Source: Arenibacter certesii DSM 19833 (lineage in GTDB: Bacteria > Bacteroidota > Bacteroidia > Flavobacteriales > Flavobacteriaceae). Taken from it: DNA of 64,000 bases. The notes below the pieces were generated by a model. The model saw only the letters and a program-made list of their open reading frames with translations. It was not told the DNA's origin and ran no database searches. The position numbers were made by a program, and so were the translations under genes. Shown one piece after another: positions 16,544-26,446 of this stretch (within the stretch, counting starts at the first letter, position 1; each line of letters begins with the position of its first letter). The stretch covers positions 1-64,000 of the forward strand of contig NZ_AUCB01000017.1 in the NCBI RefSeq assembly GCF_000429545.1, given 5' to 3'.

Positions 16544-18004
16544 TTGAGTCAGATAAAAAAACTTTTCAAGCAGACCTTTATCTATGGCTTGGCAACAGTA
16601 TTGCCAAGGATGCTATCATTTCTCTTACTACCTCTTTATACAGGAGTTTTAGAAACGGCCGGGTATGGGGAAATAAGCATTATTTTTTCATGGTTTGCTA
16701 TTTTCAATGTCTTATTGGCGTATGGAATGGAAACCGCCTTCTTTAGGTTCTACAACAAAGCTGAAGATCGAAAGAAAGTAGTGACTACCTCATTAATCTC
16801 CATTGGGGCAACTACCCTTATATTTGTTATTATCGCTCTCATCTTTAAGGATGTTATCGCCCATTTAACCAACATAGAAGTCAAATACATCCACTACGCC
16901 ATTTATATTTTGGCCTTGGATGCTTTGGTCATTGTTCCCTTTGCTTGGCTAAGAGCAAACGAACAACCAATGCGTTATGCGGTGATTAAAATTTTAAACG
17001 TCTCCGTGAACTTTGGACTCAACATATTCTTCTTGATCCTGCTACCAAAAATGGTCGCAGAAAACTCCAACACCCTTTTTTCAGGATTGTATAAGCCCAA
17101 CTTTGAGCTTTCCTATATATTTATTTCCAACCTAATAGCCAGTGCTATTACGCTATTGTTAATGCTAAAACTATACTTAAGACAACCCTATGTTTTTGAT
17201 AAGCACTTATGGGTTAAAATGATGAAATACGGCCTTCCAGTTCTTGTAGCAGGAATTGCTTTCACCATAAATGAGGTTTTTGATAAAATATTGCTATCCT
17301 ACCTCTTACCGGAAGCCATCGCGGAAAGTGAAATTGGCAAGTATTCTGCCTGCTACAAACTGGCCATGTTTATGACCTTATTTGCTACAGCATTTAGAAT
17401 AGGCATAGAACCTTTCTTCTTTAGTCATTCCTCCTCTCAGAACCCACAAAAGGCTTATGCCCAGATTACCAATTACTTTGTAATATTGGGAAGTATTATT
17501 TTACTAGGGATAGTCGTTTTTGCCGATTTGCTAAAAGTCCTTTTCGTACGAGACAGCTCTTATTGGGAGGCCATGTCTGTTGTTCCCCTAATTGTTCTAG
17601 CCGCTTTTTGCCTCGGAATCTACCACAACCTCTCTGTGTGGTACAAAGTAACGGATAGAACCAAATTTGGCGCTTACATTTCAATAGCTGGAGCTATTCT
17701 GACCATAATCATTAATTTTGCTTTTATACCTAGTTTTGGATATAAAGCATCGGCTGTAGCTACCTTAGTAGCTTATGCAACCATGATGGTGTTATCTTAT
17801 TATTATGGTAAAAAATATTATCCCGTTCCCTATAACCTCAGAAAGATCATTTTTTATTTAGGAGTATCCATTCTCTTCTCTATATTATCCTTCTATGTAT
17901 TCGATCGGAATTTAGTTATAGGGATATTATTCCTAAGTATCTTTTTAGGTATAGTGTACAAACTTGAAAACGATTCATTAAAACAAATATTTTTAAAAAA
18001 ATGA
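16544..18004 (+). CDS. Oligosaccharide/lipopolysaccharide flippase (MOP superfamily), TTG start
   Basis: A membrane protein of 486 residues with about 14 hydrophobic helices. The N-terminus [32 protein letters not shown] is the classic entry of Wzx-like polysaccharide transporters, and the polar loop with KKVV at about residue 77 also fits. It likely flips lipid-linked glycans across the inner membrane, but no glycosyltransferases are adjacent, so the substrate is open. Start is TTG at 16544; no ATG or GTG lies at a suitable place upstream. Its stop overlaps the dut ATG by four bases (ATGA), giving tight coupling with dut. Confidence 0.88.
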   Translation: MSQIKKLFKQTFIYGLATVLPRMLSFLLLPLYTGVLETAGYGEISIIFSWFAIFNVLLAYGMETAFFRFYNKAEDRKKVVTTSLISIGATTLIFVIIALIFKDVIAHLTNIEVKYIHYAIYILALDALVIVPFAWLRANEQPMRYAVIKILNVSVNFGLNIFFLILLPKMVAENSNTLFSGLYKPNFELSYIFISNLIASAITLLLMLKLYLRQPYVFDKHLWVKMMKYGLPVLVAGIAFTINEVFDKILLSYLLPEAIAESEIGKYSACYKLAMFMTLFATAFRIGIEPFFFSHSSSQNPQKAYAQITNYFVILGSIILLGIVVFADLLKVLFVRDSSYWEAMSVVPLIVLAAFCLGIYHNLSVWYKVTDRTKFGAYISIAGAILTIIINFAFIPSFGYKASAVATLVAYATMMVLSYYYGKKYYPVPYNLRKIIFYLGVSILFSILSFYVFDRNLVIGILFLSIFLGIVYKLENDSLKQIFLKK

Positions 18005-18435
18005 CAATAAACATTATCAATAAATCGGAACACCCCCTACCCCATTATGAAACTATAGCTTCCGCTGGCATGGACCTAAGAGCCCACCTAACCGAACCAG
18101 TTACCTTAAAGCCTATGGAGCGCACCATTATTAAAACTGGGCTATTTATAGAGCTTCCAATAGGAGTTGAAGCACAAGTACGACCTAGAAGTGGATTGGC
18201 AGCTAAAAAGGGGATTACCGTACTTAATGCACCTGGAACGATAGACGCGGACTACAGGGGAGAGATTGGCGTGATTCTTGTAAACCTTTCCAATGAAACC
18301 TTTATTGTTGAGAATGGCGAACGAATAGCTCAAATGGTCATTGCAAAGCACGAAAGGGCAGATTGGAACAAGGTAGACGTCCTTTCCGAAACCTCACGAG
18401 GAGAAGGCGGATTTGGTAGTACGGGTGTAAAATAA
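18001..18435 (+). CDS. dut: dUTP diphosphatase (deoxyuridine 5'-triphosphate nucleotidohydrolase)
   Basis: The trimeric dUTPase of 144 residues, hydrolysing dUTP to dUMP and pyrophosphate to keep uracil out of DNA. All five motifs are visible: AGMDLRA near 22-28, [12 protein letters not shown] near 62-73, the uracil-binding [12 protein letters not shown] near 79-90, RIAQMVI near 107-113, and the C-terminal [10 protein letters not shown] loop at about 132-141. It overlaps the flippase by four bases. Confidence 0.96.
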   Translation: MTINIINKSEHPLPHYETIASAGMDLRAHLTEPVTLKPMERTIIKTGLFIELPIGVEAQVRPRSGLAAKKGITVLNAPGTIDADYRGEIGVILVNLSNETFIVENGERIAQMVIAKHERADWNKVDVLSETSRGEGGFGSTGVK

Positions 18436-18520
18436 GCGTAGTCGTGCGCTCTTTCGCAATTAGATTGCCTTAATTCTGAATTGGATACGTTATTCAATTT
18501 TATAAATAGCAGATGGTAAA

Positions 18521-19456
18521 ATGAAAAACATCGGATCGCTTTTTTTTCTTGCTTTAGGGTGCTTATTGATGCCTATAAATACCTATGCGCAAAAAGTGAT
18601 TTTTGAGGAAGAAGAGAGCTCCGAACTGTTTATGGAAGAATATTCAGATGAATTTCAGGAATTGTTTTTTGAGGCCTTAAAACAAAAAGGAATAGAAAAC
18701 TATGATAGAGCCATTAACCTATTCTTGGACTGTAAAGCCTTAGGAGCAAACAACCCGGTACTAGACTATCAGCTTGCAAAAGCTTATTTAGCTACTAAAA
18801 ATTACGTTTTGGCTCAAGAATATGCACTTGCCGCTCTTAATTCCAAACCAGAAAATTATTGGGTCCTTAAAACAGCTTATAACATTTTAGCTGCCCAAGG
18901 CCTTAATCTAGAGGACATAAAAAGTCAGCTGCCCTTTACCAATAGCGAATTGCAAAAAAACTTAGTGCTGATCTATTATGAACGTCAAAACTACGAAGCA
19001 GCACAGCAAATATTAAAAGGGATGCAACAATCTTCCTTCTTGAAAGAATATACCGTAAAGATAGAAGAATCTATTCGCAATAAACAGGAGAAAACAGAAG
19101 AAACACCCATAGAAATGGAGGAGCAGGCGATTCAAGAAAGTCCTATTGACAATTACTTAAAAGCACTTTCAGATTTAATTGCTCAAAGTAATTACAAGGA
19201 ACTATTAGCAATGAGTTTGGAAGCTTTGGAAAATTTTCCTGCCCAACCTTATTTCTATTACTCCCATGGTTTAGCACTAAATAAAATGGACAAACACAAA
19301 GAGGCCGTCTCCATCTTAGAATCAGGAATTGATTTTATCTTGGACGATGAGCGTTTATCAAATAAAATATATAAGGAATTGGCATATGCCTATACTGCTT
19401 TGGGAAATTCTTCCAAGGCAAATATGTATCTTAGCAAAATAAAATCAGGCTCATAA
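18521..19456 (+). CDS. Exported tetratricopeptide repeat protein
   Basis: A protein of 311 residues. Signal peptide 1-23 (ending NTYAQ) is followed by an acidic segment and two groups of TPR units (about residues 45-120 and 205-305), recognised by patterns such as NPVLDYQLAKAYLATKNYVLAQEYALAAL. An acidic linker rich in Glu sits near residues 185-205. It is followed four bases later by the DUF4292 lipoprotein gene and then the EnvC-like gene, a gene order recurrent in Bacteroidota. Role unknown; a scaffold for envelope assembly is plausible. Confidence 0.82.
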   Translation: MKNIGSLFFLALGCLLMPINTYAQKVIFEEEESSELFMEEYSDEFQELFFEALKQKGIENYDRAINLFLDCKALGANNPVLDYQLAKAYLATKNYVLAQEYALAALNSKPENYWVLKTAYNILAAQGLNLEDIKSQLPFTNSELQKNLVLIYYERQNYEAAQQILKGMQQSSFLKEYTVKIEESIRNKQEKTEETPIEMEEQAIQESPIDNYLKALSDLIAQSNYKELLAMSLEALENFPAQPYFYYSHGLALNKMDKHKEAVSILESGIDFILDDERLSNKIYKELAYAYTALGNSSKANMYLSKIKSGS

Positions 19457-19460
19457 CACC

Positions 19461-20258
19461 ATGGGAAATCCAACAATAAATTTTCGAAATTGGGCAGTTA
19501 TCATTAGTATGATAACCCTTTTCATTTCATGTAAATCTACTAGCGTTGTAAAAGACGGTACGGTGGATGAAAATATTAGCGCCAAATCGGTAATCAGAAA
19601 TCATTATTATAACAAACTCAGCTTTAAAACCCTTAGTGGAAGAATGAAAATAGATTATTCTGACGGAAGCTCTTCTCAGGGTGTTAATGTAACCTTTAGA
19701 ATGGAAAAGGACAAGGCAATATGGTTAAGTGCCCCCTTGGGCATCGTAAAGGCCTACATCACTCCAGAAAGGGTAACATTTTACAATAAGTTGGACAATG
19801 AATATTTTGATGGAGACTTCTCTTATTTAAGTCAGCTTTTAGGAACCGACCTCGACTTTGACAAGGTGCAGAATCTCTTGCTAGGACAGGCTATTTTTGA
19901 TCTTAGGGATGAAAAATACGCAGTAGATATCGCAAATAATAACTATCAGCTTAAACCCAGAAAATCAGGAGAGCTGTTTAAGACTCTTTTTCAAATAGAG
20001 CCATTAAACTATCGCATGGCTACCCAGCAACTTTCCCAGCCTTGGAAAAAGAGAATGTTGGAAGTCCAATACAAAAATTATCAAAAAGTAAGCAATTGGA
20101 TACTTCCCAATAAAGTTGAGATTCTTGCAATGGATGGAGATAAATCCAATAGCATACAAATTGAATACAGGAATATGGAGTTTAATAAATCGTTAAACTT
20201 CCCCTATACAATACCAAATGGTTTTAAAGAAATTGCCTTAAAGGAATATGGGAATTAA
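19461..20258 (+). CDS. DUF4292 lipoprotein
   Basis: A 265-residue lipoprotein with a lipobox Cys24 after the helix WAVIISMITLFISC. The mature part is a mixed beta sheet domain with GRMKIDYSDGSSSQGVNVTFRMEKDKAIWLS near residues 60-92, resembling the LolA/LolB-like outer-membrane lipoprotein fold of this family. It likely faces the periplasm. It overlaps the next gene by 11 bases (its end at 20258 lies beyond the EnvC-like ATG at 20248), so translation is coupled. Function has not been assigned to my knowledge. Confidence 0.82.
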   Translation: MGNPTINFRNWAVIISMITLFISCKSTSVVKDGTVDENISAKSVIRNHYYNKLSFKTLSGRMKIDYSDGSSSQGVNVTFRMEKDKAIWLSAPLGIVKAYITPERVTFYNKLDNEYFDGDFSYLSQLLGTDLDFDKVQNLLLGQAIFDLRDEKYAVDIANNNYQLKPRKSGELFKTLFQIEPLNYRMATQQLSQPWKKRMLEVQYKNYQKVSNWILPNKVEILAMDGDKSNSIQIEYRNMEFNKSLNFPYTIPNGFKEIALKEYGN

Positions 20259-21492
20259 ACGATCATCTATAGTATATATCCTATTTCTTTTATGCCACCT
20301 TGGGGGTACAGGCCTATTTGCACAAACCAGTGAACAAAAAGCCTTAGAAACCAAACGGGAACAATTAGAAAAGGAAATTAAGGAGATTAACCGATTACTT
20401 TTTGCAGAAAAGAAAGAAAAGGGGAACGTATTGGACCAAATGGAGGCGATGGACCACAAGATTAATGTACGTCAACAATTAATTCGCGTTACCAATCAAC
20501 AATCCAATCTTTTAAACAGGCAAATAAATACCAACATAAGAAATATTGGTAAGCTACGTGATGATTTAGACAGATTAAAAGAAGATTACGGCAACATGAT
20601 CCTTAAATCTTACCAGAACAAATCACAGGAAAGTAGACTTATGTTCCTGCTTTCTTCGGAGGACTTTTTTCAGGCCTTTAAAAGATTACAGTATATGAAG
20701 CAATATACCCAGTACCGAAAGGAACAAGGGGAACAAATTCTGGTAAAAACTGATGAACTTACCCAACTAAACAAAGATCTTTCCGAACAACGAAAAGAAA
20801 AGGACAGATTAGTTGCCGAGAATACGGCGGTTAAGAACCAGCTGTTTAAAGAAATGCAGTCTCAAAAGGAATTACTAAATACCATTAAGCGCAATGAAAG
20901 CAAATATGCTACCCAAATAAAGAATAAACAGCAGGAGGCAAAACGCATTGATGCACAGATAGAGCGATTGATCCGAATGGCAATTGCAGCTTCCAATAAA
21001 GAAACTACTAAATCATCGGGAACAAAGGCAGCTAGTAGCAGTACTTTTGTACTAACTCCAGAGGCCACCATAGTAGCCAATAATTTCTCTGCCAATAAGG
21101 GGAAGTTAATTTGGCCAGTTGAAAAAGGAATTAAAAGACAAGGCTTCGGAATCTACAAAGATGCCGTTTATCCGGGCATAAAACACCAGAGCAATGGGGT
21201 AATAATTGCCACCGATCCAGGCTCCCAGGCCCGCTCTATTTTTGAAGGGGAAGTTATTGCCATCCTCAGTGTTCCTGGCGGAAACAAAGGAGTACAAATA
21301 AAACACGGAAATTATATTAGCACCTATTACAATCTGTCTACGGTAAATGTAAAAAAGGGAGATAAGGTCAGTATTAAATCCAATTTAGGGGAAATCTATA
21401 CCAGTAAGACCAATGGCAACACCCAATTAAAATTCTACCTATACCGTGATTCTACGAAGCTAAATCCGGAAGATTGGATCTATCAACTCTAA
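20248..21492 (+). CDS. EnvC-like murein hydrolase activator with degenerate LytM (M23) domain
   Basis: A 414-residue exported protein. The signal peptide ends near residue 26 (GTGLFAQ). Residues 27 to about 245 are a long coiled coil (QKALETKREQLEKEIKEINRLL, repeated heptads). The C-terminal 290-412 is an M23/LytM domain. Of the M23 zinc ligands only the first His (GIKHQSNG) is in place: the Asp is replaced and the C-terminal HxH strand reads LKFYL. It is therefore most likely non-catalytic, like EnvC, and activates a periplasmic amidase during cell separation instead of cutting peptidoglycan itself. Terminal gene of the dut-TPR-DUF4292 run. Confidence 0.87.
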   Translation: MGIKRSSIVYILFLLCHLGGTGLFAQTSEQKALETKREQLEKEIKEINRLLFAEKKEKGNVLDQMEAMDHKINVRQQLIRVTNQQSNLLNRQINTNIRNIGKLRDDLDRLKEDYGNMILKSYQNKSQESRLMFLLSSEDFFQAFKRLQYMKQYTQYRKEQGEQILVKTDELTQLNKDLSEQRKEKDRLVAENTAVKNQLFKEMQSQKELLNTIKRNESKYATQIKNKQQEAKRIDAQIERLIRMAIAASNKETTKSSGTKAASSSTFVLTPEATIVANNFSANKGKLIWPVEKGIKRQGFGIYKDAVYPGIKHQSNGVIIATDPGSQARSIFEGEVIAILSVPGGNKGVQIKHGNYISTYYNLSTVNVKKGDKVSIKSNLGEIYTSKTNGNTQLKFYLYRDSTKLNPEDWIYQL

Positions 21493-21639
21493 CTTCCAAG
21501 GTGTTTAGAAATAGTAACATGACAAAGCATTTTGCTTAACTTAAAGGGTGTGTGGTACGCCTACTTATAATACGGCCACCGCTAATCTAGGAATAATGAA
21601 TTCCCGCTTCTATTTGTTTCAACAACTAGCCGGTTGGTG

Positions 21640-22173
21640 TTAGTCCATGAAGAGGGCTCGTAATTCCGTAGCTTCTTTGGGCTTCATTTTTCCTGCCAGC
21701 ACCAAACTCAATTGTTTTCTACGTAGAGCGGCGGCGTAACGCTCCTTTTCTAATGGAGTTTCAGGATTCAATTCAGGAATTTGTATTGGTCTACCACTCT
21801 CGTCTACCGCAACAAAGGTATATATCGCTTCATTCACCTTGGATTTCTCACCACTAAATCGGTCTTCCATCCATACATCTATGTAAATCTCCATAGAGGT
21901 CTTAAACGCTCTAGAAACAGCTGCTTCAACCGTTACTACACTACCCACAGGTACAGCTTGGTTAAAAGCTACATGGTTTACAGACGCAGTAACTGTAATT
22001 CGCCTACTATGTCTTCTTGCAGCAATACTAGCAGCCCTATCCATACGGGCCAGTAGCTCACCTCCAAAAAGATTGTTTAGGGGATTTGTTTCACTTGGCA
22101 ATACCAAGTCGGTCATTAATGTTCGTGACTCACTAGGTGTCTTGGACTGCATAAAGGATAATTTTTTGCCCAA
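21640..22173 (-). CDS. Acyl-CoA thioesterase, hotdog fold (YciA/BFIT family)
   Basis: A protein of 177 residues hydrolysing fatty acyl-CoA. The hotdog fold shows NPLNNLFGGELLARMDRAASIAARRH at about residues 32-57, with the catalytic Asp in LARMD, and the VNHVAFNQAVPVGSVV strand at 65-81. The C-terminal tail RKQLSLVLAGKMKPKEATELRALF is a helical extension seen in Bacteroidota members. Substrate chain length cannot be read from the sequence. It is convergent with the EnvC-like gene and co-directional with the SPOR gene 40 bases upstream. Confidence 0.88.
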   Translation of the reverse strand: MGKKLSFMQSKTPSESRTLMTDLVLPSETNPLNNLFGGELLARMDRAASIAARRHSRRITVTASVNHVAFNQAVPVGSVVTVEAAVSRAFKTSMEIYIDVWMEDRFSGEKSKVNEAIYTFVAVDESGRPIQIPELNPETPLEKERYAAALRRKQLSLVLAGKMKPKEATELRALFMD

Positions 22174-22213
22174 AGGTACGTTGCTATTAAGAAGGTGGGA
22201 AATGGAAGTCTAT

Positions 22214-23161
22214 TTATTTTACGGAACGCATCCATGCTTCGGAAGATTCGGACGCTTTTATTTTCCTTAGTTCCTGCAAAGCCTCGTCAGTGTTACTATA
22301 GCTGCCATAAGCAACCATGTGCAGCCCGTATTCGTTTTCCCCAATATATAAGGCGTCGTATCCCTTTTCCTTTAGCTGCTCCACCTTTTTATCTGCATTC
22401 TCCTTAACACGGAAGGCACCTGCAATGATTTGATGTGCCGCACTTTTTTTAGGAGAACTGATATTAAGCGATATTACGGGCAATTCTAATGGTGCCGTAT
22501 TAAAAAAGGTAGCTTCTTGTATGTTTCTAGAAACCTGTTGCTCTGCTTCTTGCCTAACCAACTGTTGGGTATTTACATTCTCATTATATAATCGGTAACC
22601 AGTAAAACTGGTCGCTACCGCCAATAATATTACTGCAGCATATTTAAAATAAGGCCTATTACTTCTTTCTTTACGTGCTTCGGGAGTTATAGTAAATGGA
22701 ACCTTTTCTTCCAGTTCCAAAATCTCTTCTTTTAAGATTTCCCTAGTTATTGGAGAAGCTACAAAAGAAGACAGTCCAAATGAAGAAGTTAAATAATTGA
22801 CTTCATTTGAAGGTTGGAATTGCGTTTTTCCTTCTTGGTTACGCCATAATTCACCAAGATTAGGGAATGATAGCTTTTCGCCTGCTTCCAACTTCAATTT
22901 CCACTGTTGAGAGACCCAAGCAATTTTTTTCTGCATGTCTTCATAAGACATTTTTTCAGCATCGGCCATGTAGGATACTAAAAGTCCATCATTGGAAGTA
23001 AGTTGCTCATTAAAGGAAATCGTTTTCCTTGGTGGTGAAAAGGTGTTATTGCTTTCGTTGATAACCGCAGACTCCATCTGGGTTAAAAATGCGCCAAATT
23101 CCGGCACCATAACGCAATTATATCTATAAAGTAGCTCCGCTATATAATGTTCCGTTCCCAT
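22214..23161 (-). CDS. HU-CCDC81 and SPOR domain membrane protein
   Basis: A 315-residue bitopic protein of a kind common in Bacteroidota. Residues 1-145 contain the HU-like CCDC81 pair, starting HYIAELLYRYNCVMVPEFGAFLT. One membrane helix lies at about 171-191 (FKYAAVILLAVATSFTGYRLY). The periplasmic C-terminus (about 240-312) is a SPOR domain with HQIIAGAFRVKENADKKVEQLKEKG and YGLHMVAYGSYS, binding denuded glycan strands at division sites. The protein therefore couples a cytosolic HU-type domain to septal peptidoglycan. It is divergent from dprA, with a 104-base gap. Confidence 0.88.
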   Translation of the reverse strand: MGTEHYIAELLYRYNCVMVPEFGAFLTQMESAVINESNNTFSPPRKTISFNEQLTSNDGLLVSYMADAEKMSYEDMQKKIAWVSQQWKLKLEAGEKLSFPNLGELWRNQEGKTQFQPSNEVNYLTSSFGLSSFVASPITREILKEEILELEEKVPFTITPEARKERSNRPYFKYAAVILLAVATSFTGYRLYNENVNTQQLVRQEAEQQVSRNIQEATFFNTAPLELPVISLNISSPKKSAAHQIIAGAFRVKENADKKVEQLKEKGYDALYIGENEYGLHMVAYGSYSNTDEALQELRKIKASESSEAWMRSVK

Positions 23162-23265
23162 AAGGACAAAGATTGTAAATATTCTACAAGTTAAAAACCC
23201 TTACCCCATCTTTTTATTAACATAAATTTTTATGTATTTTGTGAACAACTAAGCGCTACTTATAA

Positions 23266-24369
23266 ATGACTAAAGATGAAATAATTGCCCTTTTGCGATT
23301 GCAGAACGTCCCCAATATAGGAGATATTACCGCTAAAAAATTAATCGCTCATTGTGGTGGACCCGAAGCAGTTTTTTCTAAAAAGTTAGATTCTCTCCTC
23401 AAAATTGATGGTATTGGCAATTACACTATAAGAGGCCTATTAGACACTGAACATTTAGAAGCAGCACAAGAAGAATTCAACTTCATCAAAGAAAACGATA
23501 TTCAACTATATCCTTTTACAGACCCTAATTACCCCGCTTATCTAAAGCATTGTATTGACGGTCCCATTTTACTTTTTGGAAGTGGTAAAATCGATTTGGA
23601 CAAAAGAAAGATAATAAGCGTAGTAGGTACCAGAAACATTACTAGTTATGGCACTGCTTTCTGTGAGGAACTTATTGAAGAATTAGCCCCGCTAAACCCT
23701 ATCATTGTAAGCGGTTTTGCCTACGGGGTGGATATCTGCGTACAAAAAGCGGCGATTAAAAATGGACTACAAACCATAGGCTGTTTGGCGCATGGTTTAA
23801 ATCAAATTTATCCAAAACTCCATAAACGGTTTGTAGTAGAGGTAGAAAAGAACGGAGGGTTTTTAACTGAATTTTGGAGCACCTCTCAACCTGAAAGAGA
23901 GAATTTCTTGAGGCGAAATAGAATAATTGCCGGAATGAGCGAAGCTACTGTGGTAATAGAATCGGCCGAAAAAGGAGGCAGTTTGGTTACAGCTGATATT
24001 GCCAACAGCTATAACAGGGATGTGTTTGCAGTACCAGGCAGGGTGCAAGACAGATATAGTTCTGGCTGCAACAATCTTATTAAACAACAAAAGGCGCAAA
24101 TGATTACCTCAGCTGCTGACTTAATCTATATGTTGGGATGGGAATTAGAAGACCAACAGCCCAACGCAATACAAAAACAATTGTTCGTAGAATTAGATGA
24201 TACGGAAAAAAATATTTACAACTACCTCCAAAAAGGAGGAAAACAAATGCTTGATACCATTGCCCTAGATTGCAATCTTCCTATTTTTAAGGTATCATCT
24301 ACCCTATTAAATATGGAAATGAAAGGGGTAATAAGACCCTTACCAGGCAAACTATTTGAAGCGATTTAA
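23266..24369 (+). CDS. dprA: DNA-processing protein DprA
   Basis: A protein of 367 residues that loads RecA on incoming single-stranded DNA during transformation. It has an N-terminal helix-hairpin-helix region (NVPNIGDITAKKLI), a Rossmann core with VGTRNITSYG at about residues 116-125, SGFAYGVDICVQKAAI at about 148-163, EKGGSLVTADIANSYNRDVFAVPG near 227-250, and a C-terminal winged helix (about 305-365). All the parts are intact, so natural uptake or recombination is possible. Single gene, apparently with its own promoter region in the gap at 23162-23265. Confidence 0.95.
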   Translation: MTKDEIIALLRLQNVPNIGDITAKKLIAHCGGPEAVFSKKLDSLLKIDGIGNYTIRGLLDTEHLEAAQEEFNFIKENDIQLYPFTDPNYPAYLKHCIDGPILLFGSGKIDLDKRKIISVVGTRNITSYGTAFCEELIEELAPLNPIIVSGFAYGVDICVQKAAIKNGLQTIGCLAHGLNQIYPKLHKRFVVEVEKNGGFLTEFWSTSQPERENFLRRNRIIAGMSEATVVIESAEKGGSLVTADIANSYNRDVFAVPGRVQDRYSSGCNNLIKQQKAQMITSAADLIYMLGWELEDQQPNAIQKQLFVELDDTEKNIYNYLQKGGKQMLDTIALDCNLPIFKVSSTLLNMEMKGVIRPLPGKLFEAI

Positions 24370-24605
24370 AACTATCTTCGCCACCAAACTCATCTAATAA
24401 AACCCTTTATTGTATAAAATTTAGACCGCTATAATTTTCAAATCCGCATCTGCTTACCGATCAATTGGTATGTAGCGCACATTTCTGAGCACATACATTG
24501 ACCATTTTTGCCCGTACATTCGGAAACATTGCCAATCAACGCTAATTACCTCGTAAAGTAAGAAATGAGCACTAATAACAAGGGACCGAGCGGTTTTTTA
24601 TGATT

Positions 24606-25574
24606 TTAGTAGCCTACTTTGGTTCTCACCCTTGCCAAAACCTCATCGGCTACCACCCTGGCCTTTTGTGCGCCTATCTCAAGAGCAGTATCCAGTTCAT
24701 CCAAGTGGGTCATATAGTAATCAAACTTCTCACGAGCTTCTCCAAATCGGTCCAATATTACTTCGTACAACGCTTGCTTGGCATGTCCGTAACCATAATT
24801 CCCTCTAAGGTAATTTTCCTGCATTTCTGCCACCTGACTTTCCGAAGCCACTATTTTATAAAGGGCAAAAACAGTATCAGTATCCGGATTTTTTGGATCT
24901 TCCATAGGTGTACTATCCGTTTGGATTCCCATAATCTGCTTTCTCAATTTCTTATCGGATTGAAAAAGACTGATTAAATTCCCTTTACTCTTGCTCATTT
25001 TAACGCCATCCGTTCCTGGAATATACATAGTCTCTTCTTGCACCTTTCCATTTGGCAATACAAATGTCTCCCCTAGCTGAGCATGGAATCTTGAGGCTAC
25101 ATCACGCGCCATTTCTAAATGCTGCATTTGATCTTTCCCTACGGGCACGATTTCTGCGTCATAGAGTAATATGTCTGCTGCCATTAACATAGGATAATAA
25201 AAGAGCCCAGCATTAACGTCATCTAACCTATCTGCCTTGTCCTTAAAAGAATGAGCCAAAGTAAGACGCTGATAGGGAAAAAAACAACTTAGGTACCACG
25301 CCAATTCCGCAGTTTGAGGAATATCACTCTGACGATAAAATACCGTTTTATTTATATCTAAACCGAATGCTAGCCAAGTAGCGGCCACGGCATACGTGTT
25401 ATTTCGCAATTCTGCACCATTTTTAATTTGAGTAAGCGAGTGCATATCAGCAATAAAAAGAAAAGATTCGTTCTTAGGGTCGTTTGCCATATTTATGGCT
25501 GGGATAATTGCCCCCAATATATTTCCCAAATGTGGGGTTCCCGTACTTTGTATTCCTGTTAATATTCGTGCCAT
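24606..25574 (-). CDS. trpS: Tryptophanyl-tRNA synthetase
   Basis: The 322-residue class I enzyme charging tRNA-Trp. The HIGH-type motif is PHLGN at residues 14-18, after GIQSTGTP, and KMSKS is at 192-196. Length matches bacterial TrpRS I. It is divergent from the acyltransferase. The 73-base gap between the two starts holds a good -7 element for trpS. Confidence 0.96.
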   Translation of the reverse strand: MARILTGIQSTGTPHLGNILGAIIPAINMANDPKNESFLFIADMHSLTQIKNGAELRNNTYAVAATWLAFGLDINKTVFYRQSDIPQTAELAWYLSCFFPYQRLTLAHSFKDKADRLDDVNAGLFYYPMLMAADILLYDAEIVPVGKDQMQHLEMARDVASRFHAQLGETFVLPNGKVQEETMYIPGTDGVKMSKSKGNLISLFQSDKKLRKQIMGIQTDSTPMEDPKNPDTDTVFALYKIVASESQVAEMQENYLRGNYGYGHAKQALYEVILDRFGEAREKFDYYMTHLDELDTALEIGAQKARVVADEVLARVRTKVGY

Positions 25575-25595
25575 GACATTATTTTCAAAAGACTA

Positions 25596-25603
25596 CAAAG
25601 GTA
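25596..25603 (-). promoter_or_regulatory. Bacteroidota -7 element (TACCTTTG) for trpS
   Basis: Minus-strand TACCTTTG fits TAnnTTTG and lies 21 bases before the trpS ATG. The -33 TTG at the ideal spacing is missing. Confidence 0.45.
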
Positions 25604-25647
25604 AAAGAAATCCTAAAAGAGAACTTATAATTATTATTTTTGATTTC

Positions 25648-26391
25648 ATGATTTCAATACTGAAAAAAATAGGCTATACGTTATATCGTATATGGTTTTA
25701 TATTTTAGTTGCTCTACCCATTTTGGTGATGCTACCCCTACTTGTGCTCTTTACCATGTCCGAGAAAACTTATGCACAATTCTTTTGGTTGGCTAGGAAT
25801 ATTTGGGCAAACTGTATTCTTTATGGAATGGGGTGTTTCCCCAAAATAAAGAGGGAGCAAAAATTAATAAAAGGCGAAAGTTATATGCTGGTAGCCAACC
25901 ACACCAGCATGTTAGATATTATGCTGATGTTAAAAGTGAGTAGAAATCCTTTTGTTTTTATCGGAAAAAAGGAGTTAGTAAAAATCCCCCTATTTGGATT
26001 CTTCTACAAAAGGGTATGTATAATGGTAGATCGCGAAAGCTCAAAAAGTAGAACTGCAGTATACAGAAGAGCACAAAGACGATTAAACCAAGGCTTAAGT
26101 ATTTGTATTTTTCCAGAAGGTGGCGTGCCCGAGGAAGAGATTATATTAGACAATTTTAAAGATGGTGCCTTTAAAATGGCTACAGCTCATAATATACCCA
26201 TTGTTCCTATTACCTTTTGCGACAACAAAAAACGGTTTTCCTTCACCTTTTTTAGTGGAGGCCCAGGAAAAATACGCGCACGAGTCCATAAGTTTATCCA
26301 AACAGACCAACTAAATATGGAAGAAAAAATTAAACTAAAAGAAAAGGTAAGGACGGTTATACTAAAAGACCTAGAAGCCAATTGCAAATAA
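25648..26391 (+). CDS. 1-acyl-sn-glycerol-3-phosphate acyltransferase (PlsC-like)
   Basis: A 247-residue membrane-bound acyltransferase of phospholipid synthesis, acylating lysophosphatidate to phosphatidate. An N-terminal helix (IWFYILVALPILVMLPLLVLF) anchors it. Catalytic motif I is NHTSMLD (HX4D) and motif III is FPEGG. The ATG at 25648 is chosen. The frame is open further upstream to 25495, but that part overlaps trpS and its promoter and adds residues unlike the family. An ornithine- or glycine-lipid acyltransferase role cannot be excluded. Confidence 0.88.
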   Translation: MISILKKIGYTLYRIWFYILVALPILVMLPLLVLFTMSEKTYAQFFWLARNIWANCILYGMGCFPKIKREQKLIKGESYMLVANHTSMLDIMLMLKVSRNPFVFIGKKELVKIPLFGFFYKRVCIMVDRESSKSRTAVYRRAQRRLNQGLSICIFPEGGVPEEEIILDNFKDGAFKMATAHNIPIVPITFCDNKKRFSFTFFSGGPGKIRARVHKFIQTDQLNMEEKIKLKEKVRTVILKDLEANCK

Positions 26392-26446
26392 GCCTGTTAG
26401 CTATATTTATTTGGGTCCATCTTATAACAAATAGAAGTCAATAGCT

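Noticed and set aside
24370-24605. RNA gene between dprA and trpS
   Set aside because: No tRNA-like cloverleaf or strong hairpin was found on either strand.
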